Made by a program: the position numbers and the translations under genes. Below, in pieces: positions 5,902-6,059 of a DNA stretch of 6,059 bases; position 1 is the first letter of the stretch, and every line of letters starts with the position of its first letter. Source of the DNA: an uncultured Bacteroidota bacterium (GTDB taxonomy: Bacteria > Bacteroidota > Bacteroidia > Chitinophagales > Chitinophagaceae); NCBI GenBank assembly GCA_903944755.1, contig CAJATB010000160.1, forward strand, positions 1 through 6,059, in the 5' to 3' direction. Under the pieces are notes generated by a model that searched no databases, was not told where the DNA came from, and saw only the letters and a list, made by a program, of their open reading frames with translations.

Positions 5902-6059
5902 CTACTGGATTGTAACTTCAAATGGAATGGTAACAGGTGGCAAGCATTTTTCGTCATTGCAAACCATATACTCAATGGTACCGGTCACTTTTGTTTTACT
6001 TACCGCCTTTAAAATAATAGCCTGTTTAAAATCCACCTTGCCAGCAAAAGTGCCTATAA
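5902..6059 (-). CDS. Stand-alone DsbD N-terminal (alpha) domain protein, C-terminal part, cut by window edge
   Basis: Reading leftward, the frame entering from the right edge at 6057 gives 51 residues up to the TAG at 5904-5902. It holds the segment TGTIEYMVCNDEKCLPPVTI, followed by PFEVTIQ at the C-terminus. This is the characteristic end of the DsbD alpha domain, an immunoglobulin-like periplasmic fold whose cysteine pair (CNDEKC here) receives electrons from the DsbD thioredoxin domain and hands them to client proteins. The protein stops right after this domain, with no membrane segment, so it is not a second full DsbD. Whatever precedes the domain, probably a signal peptide and the rest of the domain, lies outside the window. 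The 48-bp gap to dsbD is AT-rich, without a convincing terminator, so co-transcription with dsbD is likely. The visible part aligns with about residues 101-150 of the downstream DsbD, suggesting a shared ancestry of the two domains. Confidence 0.85.
   Translation of the reverse strand, partial: IGTFAGKVDFKQAIILKAVSKTKVTGTIEYMVCNDEKCLPPVTIPFEVTIQ

Overview
The window looks like chromosomal DNA of a Bacteroidota species, possibly of the Chitinophagaceae type (inference). The reasons are the AT-rich composition, gene starts preceded by A/T-rich sequence instead of a Shine-Dalgarno motif, TAnnTTTG-like promoter octamers, and the character of the proteins: a HicA subfamily, an extracytoplasmic-function-like sigma factor and DsbD-type proteins. 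No mobile element, RNA gene or CRISPR array is visible.

Layout from left to right. (1) 1-146, minus strand: the N-terminal 48 residues of a HicA-family toxin, cut by the left edge. (2) 147-252: a short spacer with a candidate promoter octamer and two CAAATTTG palindromes 42 bp apart, a plausible toxin-antitoxin operator. (3) 253-3054, minus: uvrA, the damage-recognition ATPase of nucleotide excision repair. (4) 3055-3227: the divergent control region between uvrA and the sigma gene, with three near-matches to the DnaA box. (5) 3228-3809, plus: a sigma-70 family factor with regions 2 and 4 only, alone in its transcription unit. (6) 3852-3888: a strong hairpin terminator with a T-tract on both strands, placed between converging genes. 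(7) 3919-5853, minus: a DsbD-type transmembrane thiol:disulfide reductase starting at TTG. (8) 5902-6059, minus: the C-terminal 51 residues of a separate DsbD N-terminal-domain protein, cut by the right edge and probably in the same operon as dsbD.

The most interesting relation is between (7) and (8). The full-length DsbD keeps the membrane cysteines and the C-terminal WACVNC thioredoxin motif. Its own N-terminal periplasmic domain has lost both catalytic cysteines. The small protein encoded just upstream carries an intact CX4C motif at exactly the aligned position. The likely reading is that the terminal electron-delivery step has moved from the fused domain to a separate partner. The other genes are functionally independent: DNA repair, a stand-alone transcription regulator and a toxin-antitoxin module.
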